Part shown: positions 1 through 8,712 of the stretch, piece by piece
How positions within the stretch are numbered: position 1 is the first letter of the stretch
Layout: each line of letters opens with the position of its first letter
NCBI GenBank assembly: GCA_964391865.1
Contig: CAYMNQ010000004.1
Span: forward strand, 186,001-250,000
DNA from: DASZQL01 sp964391865
GTDB lineage: Bacteria > Planctomycetota > Phycisphaerae > Phycisphaerales > UBA1924
Reading direction: 5' to 3'
DNA length: 64,000 nucleotides
Program-made: the position numbers and the translations under genes
The notes under the pieces: model-generated
What the model saw: only the letters and a program-made list of their open reading frames with translations
Databases searched by the model: none
What the model was told of the DNA's origin: nothing

Positions 1-783
1 GACGTCGGCTCGGGCGACGCGGCGGCGGGGCTGGCGATCGATTATTACGGGCGATACGAATCTCAGGCGCTGATGAAGCCGGGCGAGACGCCCGAGACCG
101 CGCGCGTCGGCTACATCGACCCGCCGGGTGAGGTGTTCATCGATACCGACCCCATCACGCTCCTCCGCGGCGGGGCGAACCCGATCATCGCGAAACGATT
201 CATCGAGTTCACGCTGACGGAAGAAGGGCAGGCGCTGTGGAACTTCCCGGTGAAGTCAGGCGATTCTTCACTTTCTCTCCCCCAAGCCTCAAGCCCCAAG
301 CCCCAAGCCCAACTCGGTCCCGAGCAGTACGAACTCCGGCGCATGCCCGTCCGCCGCATGATGTATGAGAAACACGCCGGCGTGATGATCGACAAGGTGA
401 ACCCGTTCGAAATCGCGTCGACGACGAAGCCCAAGGGCTGGCGCGAAGCGATCGGGTTGATGATGGGCGCGTTCAGTATTGATATCCACCCGGAGCAGGT
501 CGCCGCGTGGCGAGCGCTGAACAGCGCGAAAGCCGCCGCTCACCCGCGCGCGGCGGAGATGGAGCAACTCTTCTATTCCATGCCGACGCACCGGCTGACG
601 GTAAAAAACGCCGACGGTACGAGCGAGACGAAGGAGCTGCCGCTGAACCCGGAGAATTACAAGGCGATCGCCGCCGACTGGGCCGATGCGAAGAAGACCG
701 GGCGGCTGGATTCGATCCGCGTGCGGTACATGGCGTTCTTCAGAGCGCAGTACGCGGCGATCGTGCGGATGGCGGCGGAGTGA
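1..783 (+). CDS. Extracellular solute-binding protein (ABC transporter), 5' partial
   Basis: The reading frame is open from base 1, so the start lies outside the window; 260 codons are visible. The stretch GYIDPPGEVFIDTDPITLL followed by GGANPIIAKRFIEFTLTEEG resembles the C-terminal lobe of family 1/iron-type periplasmic binding proteins, where the ligand-lobe helix ends in a hinge and an A-x-x-F-I-x-F-x-L-T-x-E-G-Q motif. Its role would be capture of a substrate (metal or small organic) outside the inner membrane for an ABC importer; the permease and ATPase are not in the window. A Pro/Ser/Gln-rich piece encoded by 283-310 is a dispersed CAAGCCCC repeat sitting in the frame and is not expected in the family. 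The next gene starts 4 nt after the stop, suggesting cotranscription. Family assignment is fairly sure; substrate unknown. Confidence 0.72.
   Translation, partial: DVGSGDAAAGLAIDYYGRYESQALMKPGETPETARVGYIDPPGEVFIDTDPITLLRGGANPIIAKRFIEFTLTEEGQALWNFPVKSGDSSLSLPQASSPKPQAQLGPEQYELRRMPVRRMMYEKHAGVMIDKVNPFEIASTTKPKGWREAIGLMMGAFSIDIHPEQVAAWRALNSAKAAAHPRAAEMEQLFYSMPTHRLTVKNADGTSETKELPLNPENYKAIAADWADAKKTGRLDSIRVRYMAFFRAQYAAIVRMAAE
283..310 (+). repeat. CAAGCCCC dispersed repeat inside a CDS
   Basis: Three to four head-to-tail copies of CAAGCCCC/CAAGCCTC encode a Ser-Pro-Lys-Pro-Gln stretch within the solute-binding protein. The same unit recurs at 3638-3668 (inside miaB), 48141-48169 (intergenic) and, inverted, at 61863-61884. 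The frame is preserved. Confidence 0.75.
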
Positions 784-786
784 ACC

Positions 787-1605
787 ATGCGGCGGTGGGT
801 GACGCGAAGCCTGATCTGCCTCGTGCTCGGCGCGGTGACGACCGTGCTGGTGGCGTGGGGGCAGATCGCCGCCGCTTGGCGGTCGGTGAGGCTATTGAGC
901 TTCGTGCCCGCGTACGCGAGCGACGATCCGCCGGCGGCAGTGCATTACTACTTCATCTATCGCGCCGAGTACTACTCCGTGCAGTATGGCACTAGTGGAT
1001 TTGGGGGAGTCACCGTGTTTAGCGATATCGGTCCCATCGTGCCATTGGAATACGACAATCACGCACCGACGGGGGATGGGCCACTTGGCGTCAGCGCCAA
1101 CGTCGACAATCGAAACAGGCGAGTTCTTCAGTGGCCCGATTGGGCTTTTGCATACACCCCTGACTATCCGAGTCGCTACTTGGGAGGGGGATTTCGCGCT
1201 CAGGCCGCTGGCTGGCCCATGCTTGCCCTCGTCTCGTGCGTCGATACGGCGAATGCACTGAGCACGCCGACTGGCGATCCGAATCGCATCATCATTGACG
1301 GCATCCCGGTTGACGACGCCCTGCTGGTGAAGCACAGCGGAACCGGATACGCGGTTTTGCCGACCCGTCCGTTGCCGCTCGGATTCGCTGTGAACACAGT
1401 ACTTGGCGCCATTGCTTGGCTCGTGCTGTTCACGGGGACAAGGGTCTTTGTTCGCGCATGGCGCCGTCGCCGCCACCATTGCACGCACTGCAACTACGAC
1501 CTCCGCAATCTCCCCGATACAACCGACAAATGCCCCGAGTGCGGCACCACCCGTCCGCTCTTCAGCGCGAAGCCTGCCTCCGCGCTCTCCGCACCGCCGC
1601 AATGA
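787..1605 (+). CDS. Membrane protein with C-terminal zinc ribbon
   Basis: This 272-residue protein has an N-terminal hydrophobic segment (about residues 7-30), a long presumably extracytoplasmic region without recognised domain, a second membrane segment near residues 200-222 followed by Arg-rich residues, and a C-terminal CTHCNYDLRNLP...CPECG zinc ribbon. The same layout (signal anchor, external domain, TM, cytoplasmic CxxC...CPECG) recurs in the protein at 49174-49947, and their N-termini are alike (both contain VLVAWG), so the two look paralogous. It begins 4 nt after the upstream stop, suggesting translational coupling with the solute-binding protein. No function can be assigned; the ribbon may be structural. 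Confidence 0.7.
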   Translation: MRRWVTRSLICLVLGAVTTVLVAWGQIAAAWRSVRLLSFVPAYASDDPPAAVHYYFIYRAEYYSVQYGTSGFGGVTVFSDIGPIVPLEYDNHAPTGDGPLGVSANVDNRNRRVLQWPDWAFAYTPDYPSRYLGGGFRAQAAGWPMLALVSCVDTANALSTPTGDPNRIIIDGIPVDDALLVKHSGTGYAVLPTRPLPLGFAVNTVLGAIAWLVLFTGTRVFVRAWRRRRHHCTHCNYDLRNLPDTTDKCPECGTTRPLFSAKPASALSAPPQ

Positions 1606-1620
1606 GTATTCTTTCGGCCC

Positions 1621-3183
1621 ATGCCGCGCGATCACGAACACCCGCCGCTCACGAAGATCCTCGCCACGCTCGGGCCGGCGACGGATGACCGTGTTGTGCT
1701 GCGCAAGCTGGTCGACGCCGGCGCGACGCTCTTCCGCCTGAATTTCTCGCACGGGATGTTCGATGAGCATCTTTCGCGCCTGCGCTCGGTGCGCGCCGTG
1801 GCGGAGCACCTCGGCGTGCCGCTGGCGGTGGTGGGGGACTTGCCGGGGCCGAAGATCAGGCTGGGCACCGCGCCGGAGCAGGGGATCGTGCTGTACCCCG
1901 GCCAGGATGTGATCGTCCGCGCCGCCGCGCCGGAGTGCGTGCCGGGCGATGGGGATCGGCTGGTCGTCCTCGGCTGCAACTACGCGGGGGTGGCGCGCGA
2001 GGTGCAGAGCGGCGAGCGCGTGCTCATCAACGACGGCGCCATCCGCATGCTCGCGATCGAGCCGACGAACGCGACCGAGCTCCTCTGCCGCGTGAAGGTC
2101 GGCGGGTTGGTCACGAGCCGCAAGGGGCTGAACCTGCCCGACTCGAACCTCTCGATTCCCGCTCTGACGGAGAAGGACCGCGCCTGCGTTGAGTGGGCCG
2201 TGCGGCACGGGCTTGAGTATCTGGCGTTGTCGTTCGTGCGCCGGGCGGCGGACGTCGTGCAGCTCCGCGAGTTCATGAAGCCGCTGATCGAGAAGCAGTG
2301 GGTGGGCACCGCGCTGGGCGAGACACTCACGCCGGGCGCGCCACGCACCCCCGCCACGCCGCACGCGAGTATGCGGATCCCGATCATCGCGAAGATCGAA
2401 ACGCCGCAGGCGGTGCAGGCGATCGAGGAGATTCTCGAAGTCTCCGACGCGCTGATGGTGGCGCGGGGCGATCTGGGGGTTGAGATGGATGTCGCCCGCG
2501 TGCCGATGATCCAGAAGCGGCTCATTAACGCGGCCCACGAGTTCGGGCGTCCGGTGGTGGTCGCGACGCAGATGCTCGAATCGATGATTGCCGCGGCGCA
2601 CCCGACGCGCGCGGAAGTCAGCGACGTGGCGAACGCGATCCTCGACGGCTCGGACGCGATCATGCTCAGCGGCGAGACGGCGGTGGGCAAGCACCCCGCG
2701 CTCGCGGTCGAAACGATGCGCCGCGTGGCCCTCGCGACCGAGGAATCGATCCGCGAGCAGAACGCCGAACCGAACCCGCCCGAGCGCCTGCGCAAGGCGC
2801 ACCAGCGCGTCCCGGCGCTGGCGCACGGGGCGTGGCACATGGCGCACGATGTCGGCGCGAAGCTGATCGCGGTGTGGTCGCACGACGGCGGGGCTGCCCG
2901 CTACCTCTCGCGCAACGGGTTCAACGTGCCGATCCTGGCATTTTCGAGCGACGAGATCGCCGTCCGACGGATGGCGCTGCTGTATTCCGTCTCGCCCGTC
3001 CTGGTCAGCGAACTGCCGGTGCATCGCTCCGACTTCGCCGCGATGGTGGACCGCTTCGTCATCGAGAACAACTGGGCGCAGCGGGGGGACCAGATGGTCC
3101 TGCTCGCGGGCAAGCCCTTTGATGACCCCCGCGCGACGAGCACGGTGGCGATCCGCACGGTGGGCGAGCTGACGCCCGAATAG
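1621..3183 (+). CDS. pyk: Pyruvate kinase
   Basis: Transfers phosphate from phosphoenolpyruvate to ADP in the last step of glycolysis. The 520-residue protein starts with the family's TKILATLGPATDD segment and has LFRLNFSHG (substrate/cation loop), the pyruvate-kinase active-site signature around IIAKIETPQAV and MVARGDLGVEM, and SGETAVGKHP in the TIM barrel. The C-terminal allosteric domain is present (VWSHDGGAARYLS to the end). Length is slightly above the usual 470-500 because of short insertions, for example around ETLTPGAPRTPATPHAS. It begins 15 nt after the preceding stop and is followed after 25 nt by miaB. Identification is secure. Confidence 0.96.
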   Translation: MPRDHEHPPLTKILATLGPATDDRVVLRKLVDAGATLFRLNFSHGMFDEHLSRLRSVRAVAEHLGVPLAVVGDLPGPKIRLGTAPEQGIVLYPGQDVIVRAAAPECVPGDGDRLVVLGCNYAGVAREVQSGERVLINDGAIRMLAIEPTNATELLCRVKVGGLVTSRKGLNLPDSNLSIPALTEKDRACVEWAVRHGLEYLALSFVRRAADVVQLREFMKPLIEKQWVGTALGETLTPGAPRTPATPHASMRIPIIAKIETPQAVQAIEEILEVSDALMVARGDLGVEMDVARVPMIQKRLINAAHEFGRPVVVATQMLESMIAAAHPTRAEVSDVANAILDGSDAIMLSGETAVGKHPALAVETMRRVALATEESIREQNAEPNPPERLRKAHQRVPALAHGAWHMAHDVGAKLIAVWSHDGGAARYLSRNGFNVPILAFSSDEIAVRRMALLYSVSPVLVSELPVHRSDFAAMVDRFVIENNWAQRGDQMVLLAGKPFDDPRATSTVAIRTVGELTPE

Positions 3184-3208
3184 CGCGTCCCGCCCTACAA
3201 TCGCCGCC

Positions 3209-4942
3209 ATGCCCCGGCGGACGGTCTATCTCGAAACCTTCGGCTGCCAGATGAACGAGCTCGATTCCGAGCTGGTCGTCGGGCAGCTCCGCGCGCTGGG
3301 GTACGCCTTCACGCCCGATGACGCCGGCGCGGACGTCATCCTCTACAACACCTGCTCGGTGCGCGACCACGCGGAGCAAAAGGTCCGTTCCCGTCTCGGC
3401 GAGATGCGATTGCGCAAGGAAGCGCAGCCCGGGCTGATCGTGGGCGTGCTGGGCTGCATGGCCGAGCGCGACGGCACATCAATGCTCGAACGCTTCCCGG
3501 TGGTGGATGTGCTCGTCGGACCGGGCGAGCTCGACAAGCTGCCGGGGCTGCTGGATAACGCGGTGCGCACGCGCGAGTCGATGCTCAGCGAACCGGGCGC
3601 CACGCACGCAGCTTTGGGCGCGCGTGGCTCGACTTTCAAGCCCCAGGCCCCAGGCCCCAAGCCCCAGATCGCGCTGCAGGGCAACACCTCCCGCCGCTCG
3701 GCGACGCTGGCGGCGGCGGAGGACACGCTCGAACTGCTGGACCTCTCCCGCGCCGTGTCGCCCGACGATCACTCCGGTTCGGCGTACGTCCGCATCACGC
3801 GTGGGTGCAACAAATTCTGCACGTACTGCGTCGTTCCCTACACGCGCGGCGCGGAGATTCACCGCCCGCCCGATCACATCGTTGATGAGTGCAAAAAGCT
3901 CGCCGACGCGGGCGTGATCGAGATCACGCTGCTCGGTCAGACGGTGAATCATTACCGCTTTGAGCACGGGGCGGCAGTCGCAGAAAATGGGCACATTCAG
4001 CCGCAAAAAGGCCGCAGCTACGCGGGCGGGCACACGCGAGATCCCTTCGCGGGCGCGAATACGACGACCTTCGCCGACCTGCTCCGGCGCATCCACGAGG
4101 AAGTGCCGGCGATCCAGCGGCTGCGCTTCGTCACGAGCTACCCGCGCGACTTTGGTGATGATGTGCTGGAAGTGATGCGCGACTCGCCGCGGATCTGCCG
4201 GTACCTCCACGTGCCGGGGCAGACCGGCAGCGACCGGATGCTCAAAGCGATGAACCGCGGCTACACCGTCGCCGAGTACCTCGAATTCATCGACCGCGCG
4301 CGGGCTCATCTGCACCAGCCGGAGATCGGCAGGCCCCTGACCATCGCGGGCGACATCATCGCCGGGTTCTGCGGCGAGACGGAGGAAGATCACCTCGCCA
4401 CCGCCGAGATGCTCCGGCGCGTGCGCTACAAGAACTGCTTCATTTTTAAGTACTCGCCCCGCCCCGGCACCACGGCGTACGACAAACTGCCCGACGATGT
4501 TCCCGAGGAGACGAAGCGCCGACGGGTGAACGAACTGCTGGCGATCCAATCGGAAATCTCCGACGAGCTCTCACGCTCGCACGTCGGCATGACGCTGGAT
4601 GTGTTCGTACAGGGCTTGAGCGCACGGGAGCGCAAACGCCGTCCCGCCGCCGAACGCCCGCTGAAGTCGCCGGGCGCAGTCTCGCTCACGATCTCGGGCC
4701 GGGGTACGGAAACGGAGTGCTCGGACGACGAGTGCGGGTGCGACGGGGCCGAGTCATCGGTCAACTCTGACGGGGCTGACGGTTCCGTGCCGGTCCAGAT
4801 GACCGGGCGAACCGAGGGCGACCTGATTGTGGTCTTTGACGCCCCGCCAGGGATTGCACCGGACGCCCTGATTGGGCGGATCGAGCGCGTACAGGTGGAG
4901 TCGGCGTCGAGCCTGACCATGCTCGGCAGGCTCATCCGCTAA
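3209..4942 (+). CDS. miaB: tRNA-2-methylthio-N6-dimethylallyladenosine synthase (MiaB)
   Basis: Radical-SAM methylthiotransferase that converts i6A37 to ms2i6A37 in tRNA. The order of domains is standard: N-terminal UPF0004 domain with cluster cysteines in TFGCQMNELDSELV, YNTCSVRDHAEQ and VLGCMAERD; radical-SAM core with the GCNKFCTYC CxxxCxxC motif followed by VVPYTRG; and a C-terminal TRAM region (GRTEGDLIVVF to the end). At 577 residues it is well above the usual 430-480. The excess comes from a Pro/Lys/Gln linker between the first two domains encoded by a dispersed repeat (3638-3668), an insertion after LLGQTVNHYRFEHG, and an acidic stretch in the TRAM part. MtaB/RimO are alternatives, but the TVNHY-type motif and domain spacing favour MiaB. 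Confidence 0.92.
   Translation: MPRRTVYLETFGCQMNELDSELVVGQLRALGYAFTPDDAGADVILYNTCSVRDHAEQKVRSRLGEMRLRKEAQPGLIVGVLGCMAERDGTSMLERFPVVDVLVGPGELDKLPGLLDNAVRTRESMLSEPGATHAALGARGSTFKPQAPGPKPQIALQGNTSRRSATLAAAEDTLELLDLSRAVSPDDHSGSAYVRITRGCNKFCTYCVVPYTRGAEIHRPPDHIVDECKKLADAGVIEITLLGQTVNHYRFEHGAAVAENGHIQPQKGRSYAGGHTRDPFAGANTTTFADLLRRIHEEVPAIQRLRFVTSYPRDFGDDVLEVMRDSPRICRYLHVPGQTGSDRMLKAMNRGYTVAEYLEFIDRARAHLHQPEIGRPLTIAGDIIAGFCGETEEDHLATAEMLRRVRYKNCFIFKYSPRPGTTAYDKLPDDVPEETKRRRVNELLAIQSEISDELSRSHVGMTLDVFVQGLSARERKRRPAAERPLKSPGAVSLTISGRGTETECSDDECGCDGAESSVNSDGADGSVPVQMTGRTEGDLIVVFDAPPGIAPDALIGRIERVQVESASSLTMLGRLIR
3638..3668 (+). repeat. CAAGCCCC dispersed repeat inside miaB
   Basis: Tandem CAAGCCCCAGGCCCCAGG-like units encode a KPQAPGPKPQ linker between the UPF0004 and radical-SAM domains. 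It is the same repeat as at 283-310 and 48141-48169, again without frame disruption. Confidence 0.75.
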
Positions 4943-5092
4943 GATTTTTTCGAGATTAACAATGTAAATCGACCAGTACGGCAATCGGTTATCCGTGATT
5001 TTGTTTGTATTTTGTTTGTGTTTTACGGTTTCTTTTGCGCCAAGCGGATGATTTAGGCTTGCACGCCCTGCATTGATGATGTAGATTCAACC

Positions 5093-5199
5093 TTGCACAG
5101 GGGCTGTACTTACAGCTCTCACATCACAGGGATTTGTCGCGGGCACGTTTGTGTGTTGCTGCGCGGCAAGAGAGAGATCAACCGCCTTTGCACAGGGGC
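5093..5199 (+). repeat. Direct repeat TTGCACAGGGGC in 5' region
   Basis: Two identical 12-mers (5093-5104 and 5188-5199), 95 nt apart, lie in the leader of the secreted protein gene that starts at 5221. They could be regulator sites or remnants of a duplication; the gap 4943-5220 is otherwise AT-richer and has no other recognisable element. Confidence 0.35.
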
Positions 5200-5220
5200 G
5201 GCACGAGAGGAGTCAGAAAG

Positions 5221-5937
5221 ATGCGCATTGGAACGACTTTGGGCGCGACCGCCGCATTGGCGCTCGCCGCGGGCAGCGCGAACGCTGCAATTTTCTTCAC
5301 CTTTGACGATCCGTCGGCGGCACTCGAAGTGTCGTACCAGCAGCCCACGGGCCCCGCTGACACGGGCGATCTGACCTACAGCGCGACCATTCCGGTCGAC
5401 CTCGTGGCCGACGCCACCGAAGAGGGCGCCGCCGCCCCGGTGACGTTCCAAGCGTACTACTCGACGGCGACGACCGTCGGCGCGGTGACTCAAGTCGGCC
5501 CCGGCGCGTACATCGCCCCGGTCAGCGGCGAGTTTTCCTTCCGCCGCGCGGATAACGACCAGATGATCCTGTCCGGCTCGTACTCGGGCGCGACGCTGTT
5601 CATCACCAGCCAGGCGGGCTCGCTGCTCGCTGACGGTGCGTTGGAAGGCGGCTCGCTGGTCTACTCCGAGGGCCCGGCTCTGACCGCCGGCCTCGCGGGT
5701 GTGGGCTACGCCCTCCCTGGCTTCGACCTCGATCAGCCGGCCGACGCCGTCTGGACGCTCACCTCGATCACGGGCATCAACCTGATCAGCTTCCAGCGTG
5801 GCGGTCCCCGCTTCCTCGGCAACTTCAACGCGAACGCCGCCTACACGGGCACCGTCCGCGTCATCCCGACCCCGGGCACCGTCGCCCTCGCCGGCATGGC
5901 CGGTGTGGCGGTCCTCGGCGGCCGTCGGCGTCGCTAA
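5221..5937 (+). CDS. Secreted PEP-CTERM-like protein
   Basis: The 238-residue protein has a signal peptide (residues 1-22, ending GSANA), a beta-rich body without recognisable catalytic motif, and a C-terminus of Pro-containing linker (VIPTPGTVALAG), short hydrophobic helix and RRRR. This is the PEP-CTERM-type sorting layout common in Planctomycetes, which is thought to hand proteins to an exosortase-like transpeptidase. I chose the ATG at 5221 because it follows a GAGAGGAGT ribosome-binding site and begins the signal peptide; the frame is open further upstream. A terminator hairpin follows at 6014. The body resembles a PEP-CTERM matrix protein in style only; no function can be assigned. Confidence 0.72.
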   Translation: MRIGTTLGATAALALAAGSANAAIFFTFDDPSAALEVSYQQPTGPADTGDLTYSATIPVDLVADATEEGAAAPVTFQAYYSTATTVGAVTQVGPGAYIAPVSGEFSFRRADNDQMILSGSYSGATLFITSQAGSLLADGALEGGSLVYSEGPALTAGLAGVGYALPGFDLDQPADAVWTLTSITGINLISFQRGGPRFLGNFNANAAYTGTVRVIPTPGTVALAGMAGVAVLGGRRRR

Positions 5938-6013
5938 GACGCCCCGCGAACTGTGCGGAGTCGGTTCGTCGGGTGATCCCTGCCTGACCCGGGCCGATCA
6001 ACAGTGAGAGATC

Positions 6014-6052
6014 AAAGGCCCGCGGCTCATCCGAGTCGCGGGCTTTGTTTTT
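6014..6052 (+). terminator. Intrinsic terminator
   Basis: A GC-rich stem (GCCCGCGGCTC pairing with GAGTCGCGGGC, one mismatch, 4-nt loop) is followed by TTTGTTTTT. It ends the transcript of the secreted protein at 5221-5937. Confidence 0.85.
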
Positions 6053-6174
6053 GGAATTTTGATGGATTCTTGATGGGGATTGTTGCAATTCCCGAAGAAT
6101 CATCGATATTCCCGCGATTCTCGCCTCAAGGCCGGGCCCCCGTTGGGTGGCCGGCAAGGGCTCCATAGGGCTAT

Positions 6175-6777
6175 ATGGTCCATCCCGACACGCAGCTTCG
6201 TTTCATCAACCACGACATCGGATTCGGAGTGGTGGCGACGAAGCTCATCCCGCAGGGCACGATCACCTGGGTGCTCGACGAACTCGATCAGTTTCTCCCT
6301 CCCGAGCGCGTCGAACGACTGTCCGAGGTGTTTGATCCGTTCATCGAGAAGTACGCGTACAACGACTCGCGCGGGAACTACATCCTGTGCTGGGATCACG
6401 CGCGCTTCATTAACCACTCGTGCGAGGCGACGTGCCTGTCGCCCGGCTACAACTTCGAGGTCGCAGTGCGCGACATCCAGCCGGGGGAGCAGCTCACGGA
6501 CGACTACGGCACGCTGAACCTTCGCGAATCGTTCCGCTGCCTGTGCGGCTCGCACCACTGCCGCGGGACGATCGGGCCGGCCGACTTCGAGGCGCACTCG
6601 GGCCGCTGGGACCGGCTGGTCCACGACGCCTTTCCCGCGATCAAACGCGTGGCGCAGCCGCTGTGGTCGCTGGTGCGCGAGAAGGAAGTGGTCGAGGCGG
6701 TGCTGGCCGGCAAGACGACACCCGCGTCGATCCGCACGCATTATCACGCGAAGCAGAACGGGTTTGCGCGGGCGTGA
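6175..6777 (+). CDS. SET-domain protein (putative lysine methyltransferase)
   Basis: The 200-residue protein carries a compact SET fold: GFGVVATKLIPQGT at residues 16-29 (SET-N), the catalytic and SAM-binding signature RFINHSCEA at 77-85 with the pseudoknot partner DDYG at 109-112, and a Cys cluster CLCGSHHCRG at 122-131 like a post-SET zinc site. Family members transfer methyl groups from SAM to protein lysines, classically histones; bacterial targets are mostly unknown. About 65 residues after the Cys cluster form a helical tail. It stands alone between a terminator and the convergent dacB gene. The domain call is firm and the substrate is not known. Confidence 0.85.
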   Translation: MVHPDTQLRFINHDIGFGVVATKLIPQGTITWVLDELDQFLPPERVERLSEVFDPFIEKYAYNDSRGNYILCWDHARFINHSCEATCLSPGYNFEVAVRDIQPGEQLTDDYGTLNLRESFRCLCGSHHCRGTIGPADFEAHSGRWDRLVHDAFPAIKRVAQPLWSLVREKEVVEAVLAGKTTPASIRTHYHAKQNGFARA

Positions 6778-6805
6778 GCGTGGCGCCGTGCTGTTGCTGA
6801 TGCTC

Positions 6806-6888
6806 GTGCCGCATCGGGCGACCGCGTCAGGCCGACTGCGGTCAGGTTGCTGTTGGCGCGGGCCGCGCCGCAGTCATCGGCCAGAGTG
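6806..6888. repeat. Decayed copy of the GTGCCACCG palindromic element
   Basis: The sequence between the convergent genes includes GCCGACTGCGG, then GGTTGCTGTTGGCG, then CCGCAGTCATCGGCCAGAG. These match in order the middle of the complete element at 50048-50152. The outer inverted repeats are eroded. Confidence 0.5.
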
Positions 6889-6916
6889 TGATGTTTTTCC
6901 TCGGCTCGAGCCCGCT

Positions 6917-8452
6917 TCAATTCCCACTCGCGGCGCCGGTCGCGGGCTGTGACTGGCGGGTGATCCACTTGTCGATCACTTGGACGATTTCTTCCTGGAC
7001 ATGCCAGATCGCGTTGAGCGTGACGTGGTTGGGCTTGTCGTTGGCGATGATGGAGAACGCGACGCGGTGCGAGCCGTCGGGGCCGGTGACGTAGCCCGAG
7101 AGGGACGACACGCCCGAGATGTAGCCGGTCTTGGCGCGGACGTCATTCTTCAGCTTGATGTTGTGCTGGCGGAACCGTTTGACGAGCGTGCCCTCCTTGT
7201 TCGCGAGCGTCAAGCTGTCGATGAACGCCGGGGCGATGCGGGGGTCGGATTGCATCGCGTGGAGCCAGGCGGTGAGCATGCGGGGGGTCACGCGGTTCTC
7301 GCGGCTCATGCCCGAGCCGTCGGCGACGGTGATCGACTGCCCGGCGGCGGGGCCCAGCTTGTCGAGCAGGACCATGCGCGCGACCGTCGCGCCGTTCTGC
7401 CACGAGCCGGGCGCGCCGGTGACGGCGCGGCCCATCGCTTTCAGCAGGCACTCGGCGTAGAGGTTGTACGAGTCCTTGTTGCAGCGTTCGAGCACGCGCG
7501 CCATCGGGGTCTGAATGATGTGGATGACGGAGGCGCCGGAGAAATCCTCTTCCGCGCGAGCGACGCGCGTGCCGGCGGCTTTGACGCCGTCGTCGGCCAG
7601 CCGATCGCCGATCAGGCGCGCGACCAGCTCGGGCACGTTTTGAAGGCTCACCTCGACAGGGTCGGCGGCGTAGCGGGCATCGCCGCTGAGGATGAACGAG
7701 TTCGGCTCGGGCGTGCGCGCGACCCACACGGTGTGCTGCCCGGAGTTCACGCTTTTGGCTTTGTTCGCGATCTGCAGCCACGGGGCGCTCGGCTCCAGCG
7801 CGAGACGCGGCGGGAGGCCCGGTTCGCGCGGCGTGGTGTAGATCGCCAGAAGGTTCGTGTGATAATTCAGCCCCGCGACCTCGCAGCAGTACCAGCGATT
7901 GAGCTGGTCGGTGGGCCAGGTGGGGTGCACGAACTGCCGATCGAAGACGCGGTCGTCGACGATAATCTCGGGACGCTTCGCCCCGGCTTTCTTGATCGCG
8001 TTGGCCCACGCGTCGAAGAGGTCGTTCGGCTTCATCCCCATCGCTTCGAGCAGCTTGGCGTCGCCCAGCGCGGGGTCGCCAGAGCCACGGAGGATGACCT
8101 GCTCGGGGCGGCCCTCGGCGGCGGGGAGGTAGAGCAGTTCGGTTCTGAAGACATACTCCGGGCCGAGCGTGGCGAGCGCGGCGCCGGAGGTGATGAGCTT
8201 CATGTTCGACGCGGGAATCATCGGGCGGTCCGCATCGCGCGACGCCATCGCCGAACCCGTTCGGCAGTTGACGATGTGAACGCCCAGCTTCGTCGCGCCG
8301 ATGCGGCTGTCGGCGATCACCATGTCAAGGCGCGACTGGAGGGACTGCGCCAGCGCGGCGAGGGGCAGCGCGAGCGACGCGCCAAGCGCGACAATCGCGG
8401 TCGTGAACTTCGATGAGCGGCGGCGGGCGGCGGGGACGAGGGCGGGGGGCAT
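6917..8452 (-). CDS. dacB: D-alanyl-D-alanine carboxypeptidase/endopeptidase (PBP4 type)
   Basis: A class C penicillin-binding protein that trims or cleaves peptide cross-links of peptidoglycan in the periplasm. All three serine-peptidase motifs are visible: SNMK (SxxK) at residues 82-85, SYN (SxN) in DSYNLYAECLLK, and KTG in AKTGYISGVSSLSG. The start is set at the ATG at 8452, which opens a signal peptide (MPPALVPAARRRSS then hydrophobic core ending ALAQ); the longer open frame to 8638 would place 62 unlikely residues before it. At 511 residues it matches PBP4/DacB. Presence of peptidoglycan-processing enzymes is consistent with planctomycetes having a wall. It converges with the SET gene and diverges from the tRNA-binding protein gene. 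Confidence 0.9.
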   Translation of the reverse strand: MPPALVPAARRRSSKFTTAIVALGASLALPLAALAQSLQSRLDMVIADSRIGATKLGVHIVNCRTGSAMASRDADRPMIPASNMKLITSGAALATLGPEYVFRTELLYLPAAEGRPEQVILRGSGDPALGDAKLLEAMGMKPNDLFDAWANAIKKAGAKRPEIIVDDRVFDRQFVHPTWPTDQLNRWYCCEVAGLNYHTNLLAIYTTPREPGLPPRLALEPSAPWLQIANKAKSVNSGQHTVWVARTPEPNSFILSGDARYAADPVEVSLQNVPELVARLIGDRLADDGVKAAGTRVARAEEDFSGASVIHIIQTPMARVLERCNKDSYNLYAECLLKAMGRAVTGAPGSWQNGATVARMVLLDKLGPAAGQSITVADGSGMSRENRVTPRMLTAWLHAMQSDPRIAPAFIDSLTLANKEGTLVKRFRQHNIKLKNDVRAKTGYISGVSSLSGYVTGPDGSHRVAFSIIANDKPNHVTLNAIWHVQEEIVQVIDKWITRQSQPATGAASGN

Positions 8453-8609
8453 CGGCACGGAACAATCTCCGCGGGAGGGTCGGCGAGGGAACGGGAAAAA
8501 GATAGGCGTGGCGGCGGCGGGCCGCGAAGAGAGTGATATCGGATAGGGCGCGGAGCGGGCTGGAAAGTCCGGACCGTCGGCGCCGACGGCTTTGCTCGCC
8601 GGGCGGCGA

Positions 8610-8631
8610 GGCACGGTCGGAGCTCCGTGCC
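8610..8631. repeat. Short palindrome of the GTGCC family
   Basis: GGCACGG, an 8-nt spacer and CCGTGCC form a perfect 7-bp hairpin in the divergent gap between dacB and the tRNA-binding protein. Its arms resemble the half-elements listed elsewhere. Confidence 0.4.
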
Positions 8632-8712
8632 CCGGCACCCGACGCCGATCGTGGCCCCGCTACAATCCCCGCCCCGCGCCCCCGGGCGTGCGTGGATCAA
8701 AGGAGCCGAGCG

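Noticed and set aside
892..3210. 772-residue minus-strand open frame
   Set aside because: It is the antisense shadow of pyruvate kinase, rich in Arg/His, as high-GC genes produce.
5056..5075. Sigma-54-like site upstream of 5221
   Set aside because: CTTGCACGCCCTGCAT lacks the essential GG of the -24 element.
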